From Leptolyngbya sp. FACHB-60 (GTDB taxonomy: Bacteria; Cyanobacteriota; Cyanobacteriia; Phormidesmidales; Phormidesmidaceae), in the NCBI RefSeq assembly GCF_014695775.1, contig NZ_JACJOX010000027.1, forward strand, positions 1 through 64,000: DNA of 64,000 nt. The letters are read 5' to 3'. The position numbers and the translations under genes are program-made. Numbering within the stretch: position 1 is the stretch's first letter; every line of letters starts with the position of its first letter. Below the pieces are notes generated by a model. That model was given only the letters and a program-made list of their open reading frames with translations, was not told where the DNA came from and did no database searches. Shown one piece after another: positions 62,645 through 64,000 of this stretch.

Positions 62645-63544
62645 GTGGCTAAGTTAGCTCCTACCCAAGTCGAGCAGCTCCAAAGTATCGGGGCGTACCT
62701 ACGCCAGGTGCGTCAAGAGCAAGGGCTATCTATCGACATGCTGGCCAACCAAATTTTTATCCGCCCAGCCCTATTGAAGGCACTGGAGTTGGGGCATGAT
62801 GCGGAGCTACCCGAGCCGGTGTTTGTTCAGGGATTTATTCGTCGCTATGCTGAAGCCTTAGGGCTCGATGGCCAAACCATCGCCCAAGAGTTTCGGGTCA
62901 CGCCGGTCAATGTGCTACCGACCCCAGAGCTGATCGAACGGGCCGACACGAACGGCACTGCGGCACCGGCACCAGAACCACCTCGCCCTGGCCCTCAAAT
63001 CAGCGATCGCACCCCCTCGGCATCTCCTAGCCCAGCGGGTCGGTCATCGCTGCCGCTATTGCTGAGCGTGGCCGCGCTGGCGGCAATTTTGGGGCTGGGA
63101 GCCTGGGGATTGTTTGGCCGCAGCAACGGGCCGTCCCAGGCCACCAACGACAATTCAGGAGCGGAGACGACCCCTGGGACCACCAGTAGCAATACCGCAA
63201 CCCCAGCACCAACGGAGACTACGATTCCGCCGGAGGAAGAGCTGGAGGCCGAAGATGAATCTAGTGCGCCCCTAGAGGCACCTGTGGTAGTCAGCGCCAA
63301 CCTGAGCGATCGCGCCTGGCTAAGCGTCGTAGCCGACGGCGAAAATGTCTACGAAGGCGTTGCCGAGAGCGGTTTTGAAGAGACCTGGACGGCCGAAACT
63401 AGCCTAACTTTAAGGACAGGGAACGCGGGGGGAGTAGAGCTATCTGTCAACGGCGATCGCGCCGTCGTGATGGGGGCCTCTGGAGTGGTTAGAACCGTCA
63501 CCGTGACCCCTGACTCTGGGGTAGAGAGCGTTGAGTCTCCCTAG
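62645..63544 (+). CDS. RodZ-like helix-turn-helix membrane protein
   Basis: The 299-residue protein, from a GTG at 62645, has an N-terminal HTH (IGAYLRQVRQEQGLSIDMLANQIFIRPALLKALE, about 15-48), a proline-rich linker, a membrane helix (about 136-157, LPLLLSVAALAAILGLGAWG), a Thr/Pro/Glu-rich spacer and a C-terminal DUF4115-type beta domain (LSDRAWLSVVADGENVYEGV; VELSVNGDRAVVMG). This is the RodZ layout, where RodZ links MreB to the elongation machinery. tatC follows on the same strand. Confidence 0.88.
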   Translation: MAKLAPTQVEQLQSIGAYLRQVRQEQGLSIDMLANQIFIRPALLKALELGHDAELPEPVFVQGFIRRYAEALGLDGQTIAQEFRVTPVNVLPTPELIERADTNGTAAPAPEPPRPGPQISDRTPSASPSPAGRSSLPLLLSVAALAAILGLGAWGLFGRSNGPSQATNDNSGAETTPGTTSSNTATPAPTETTIPPEEELEAEDESSAPLEAPVVVSANLSDRAWLSVVADGENVYEGVAESGFEETWTAETSLTLRTGNAGGVELSVNGDRAVVMGASGVVRTVTVTPDSGVESVESP

Positions 63545-63622
63545 GTTGGGCCATGATCCCAAGCTAGCGAAAGCATGGGCTTACAATAGAAGCGATCGTC
63601 CTACTGCTCACCTGCCCAACCT

Positions 63623-64000
63623 ATGACACCGCCCACCGAGCTTGAGAGCGCCACCACCGAGACGGCCCTCCTTAATGGCGACACCGCTGACCTCGACGAA
63701 GCGCCCTACGATGTCGAGATGTCGCTGTTTGACCACCTAGAAGAACTGCGGCAGCGCATTTTTTACAGCCTGATTGCTGTGGTGCTGGCCATTGTGGCCT
63801 GCTTCTGGCAGGTGAAGCCCATTGTCAGCCTGCTGGAGGTGCCAGCCCAGGGGGTGAAGTTCTTGCAGTTGTCGCCAGGGGAGTACTTTTTTGTCTCCTT
63901 TAAGGTGGCAGGCTACAGCGGTCTGGTAGCCGCCAGCCCATTTATTCTCTATCAGGTAGTGCTGTTTGTGCTGCCAGGGCTCACTCGGCGGGAGCGGCGG
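63623..64000 (+). CDS. tatC: Sec-independent protein translocase subunit TatC (partial)
   Basis: The first 126 residues of TatC, cut by the window edge. An acidic N-terminal extension ([20 protein letters not shown]) precedes the conserved [20 protein letters not shown]. Helix 1 and the [20 protein letters not shown] loop, important for signal peptide binding, are present, as is [18 protein letters not shown] 63623 is clear. Confidence 0.95.
   Translation, partial: MTPPTELESATTETALLNGDTADLDEAPYDVEMSLFDHLEELRQRIFYSLIAVVLAIVACFWQVKPIVSLLEVPAQGVKFLQLSPGEYFFVSFKVAGYSGLVAASPFILYQVVLFVLPGLTRRERR

Noticed and set aside
1..64000. CRISPR array or intact mobile element
   Set aside because: No regularly spaced direct repeats, no transposase or integrase gene and no flanking target duplications were seen. 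Symmetric sequences are single hairpins at gene ends.

Overview
The window is a piece of a cyanobacterial chromosome, probably from a filamentous Leptolyngbya/Nodosilinea-type organism. The evidence is the very frequent HIP1 octamer GCGATCGC, the moderately high GC, and a set of lineage markers: a CpcS-type phycobilin lyase, a high-light-inducible protein, Psb34, Psb30 (Ycf12), a helical carotenoid protein, a cyanobacterial SigA with a group 2 sigma factor, LexA with a cyanobacterial-type operator, and the small RNA Yfr1 upstream of trxA. The genus is inference; the phylum is clear. It is mostly a housekeeping region with short operons on both strands. I see no prophage, CRISPR array or intact insertion sequence.

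Region by region. 0-0.5 kb holds the end of an unknown gene and the wreck of a PAS/receiver sensor kinase. 0.6-6.5 kb has a PD-(D/E)XK nuclease, hemE, cpcS, an NfeD-type OB protein, an Ig-like membrane protein and an HTH protein whose C-terminus looks like GrpE. 6.7-13 kb has lysS, yggT, upp, several conserved unknowns and a 56-residue hli gene. 13-20 kb has polA, a CMD protein, an SDR, a lipoprotein phosphoesterase and rpsU. 19.5-27.2 kb has an AddB-like helicase, psb34, an MBL-fold protein with a degenerate metal site, an M23 peptidase, aroC, a cupin, an orphan ABC ATPase and hcp. 27.6-36 kb has a bactofilin, cysE, sigA, lexA, lpxD and an RlmD/RumA-type methyltransferase. 36-43.7 kb has clpC, rimI, lysA-cdaA-uppS, pgsA and tRNA-Ser(GCU). 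43.8-51.3 kb has sbcC, a group 2 sigma factor, an isolated ureC, Yfr1 and trxA. 51.4-64 kb has a LOG protein, glsA, a ferritin-like protein, a GT9 glycosyltransferase, ispD, psb30, two half-size GDT1 transporters, ldh, plsC, tadA, a nitrogenase-associated C-terminal-domain protein, a YciI protein, a RodZ-like protein and the start of tatC.

How the genes fit together. Several themes recur: genome maintenance (polA, sbcC, lexA, the split AddB-like helicase and nuclease), envelope building (lysA, cdaA, uppS, lpxD, pgsA, plsC, M23 peptidase, RodZ, bactofilin), photosystem II assembly and photoprotection (hli, psb34, psb30, hcp, cpcS), and nitrogen metabolism (ureC, glsA). The most regulatory information lies in two places. 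One is the lexA promoter, where a 14-bp box matching the cyanobacterial LexA consensus sits just upstream of the -10. The other is the Yfr1 locus, with its unpaired ACTCCTCACAC core between two hairpins and its own TATAAT. The least explained coding material is the HTH/GrpE-like protein with its Ig-like membrane neighbour, the isolated helical carotenoid protein, the degenerate MBL protein, and several very short membrane proteins.
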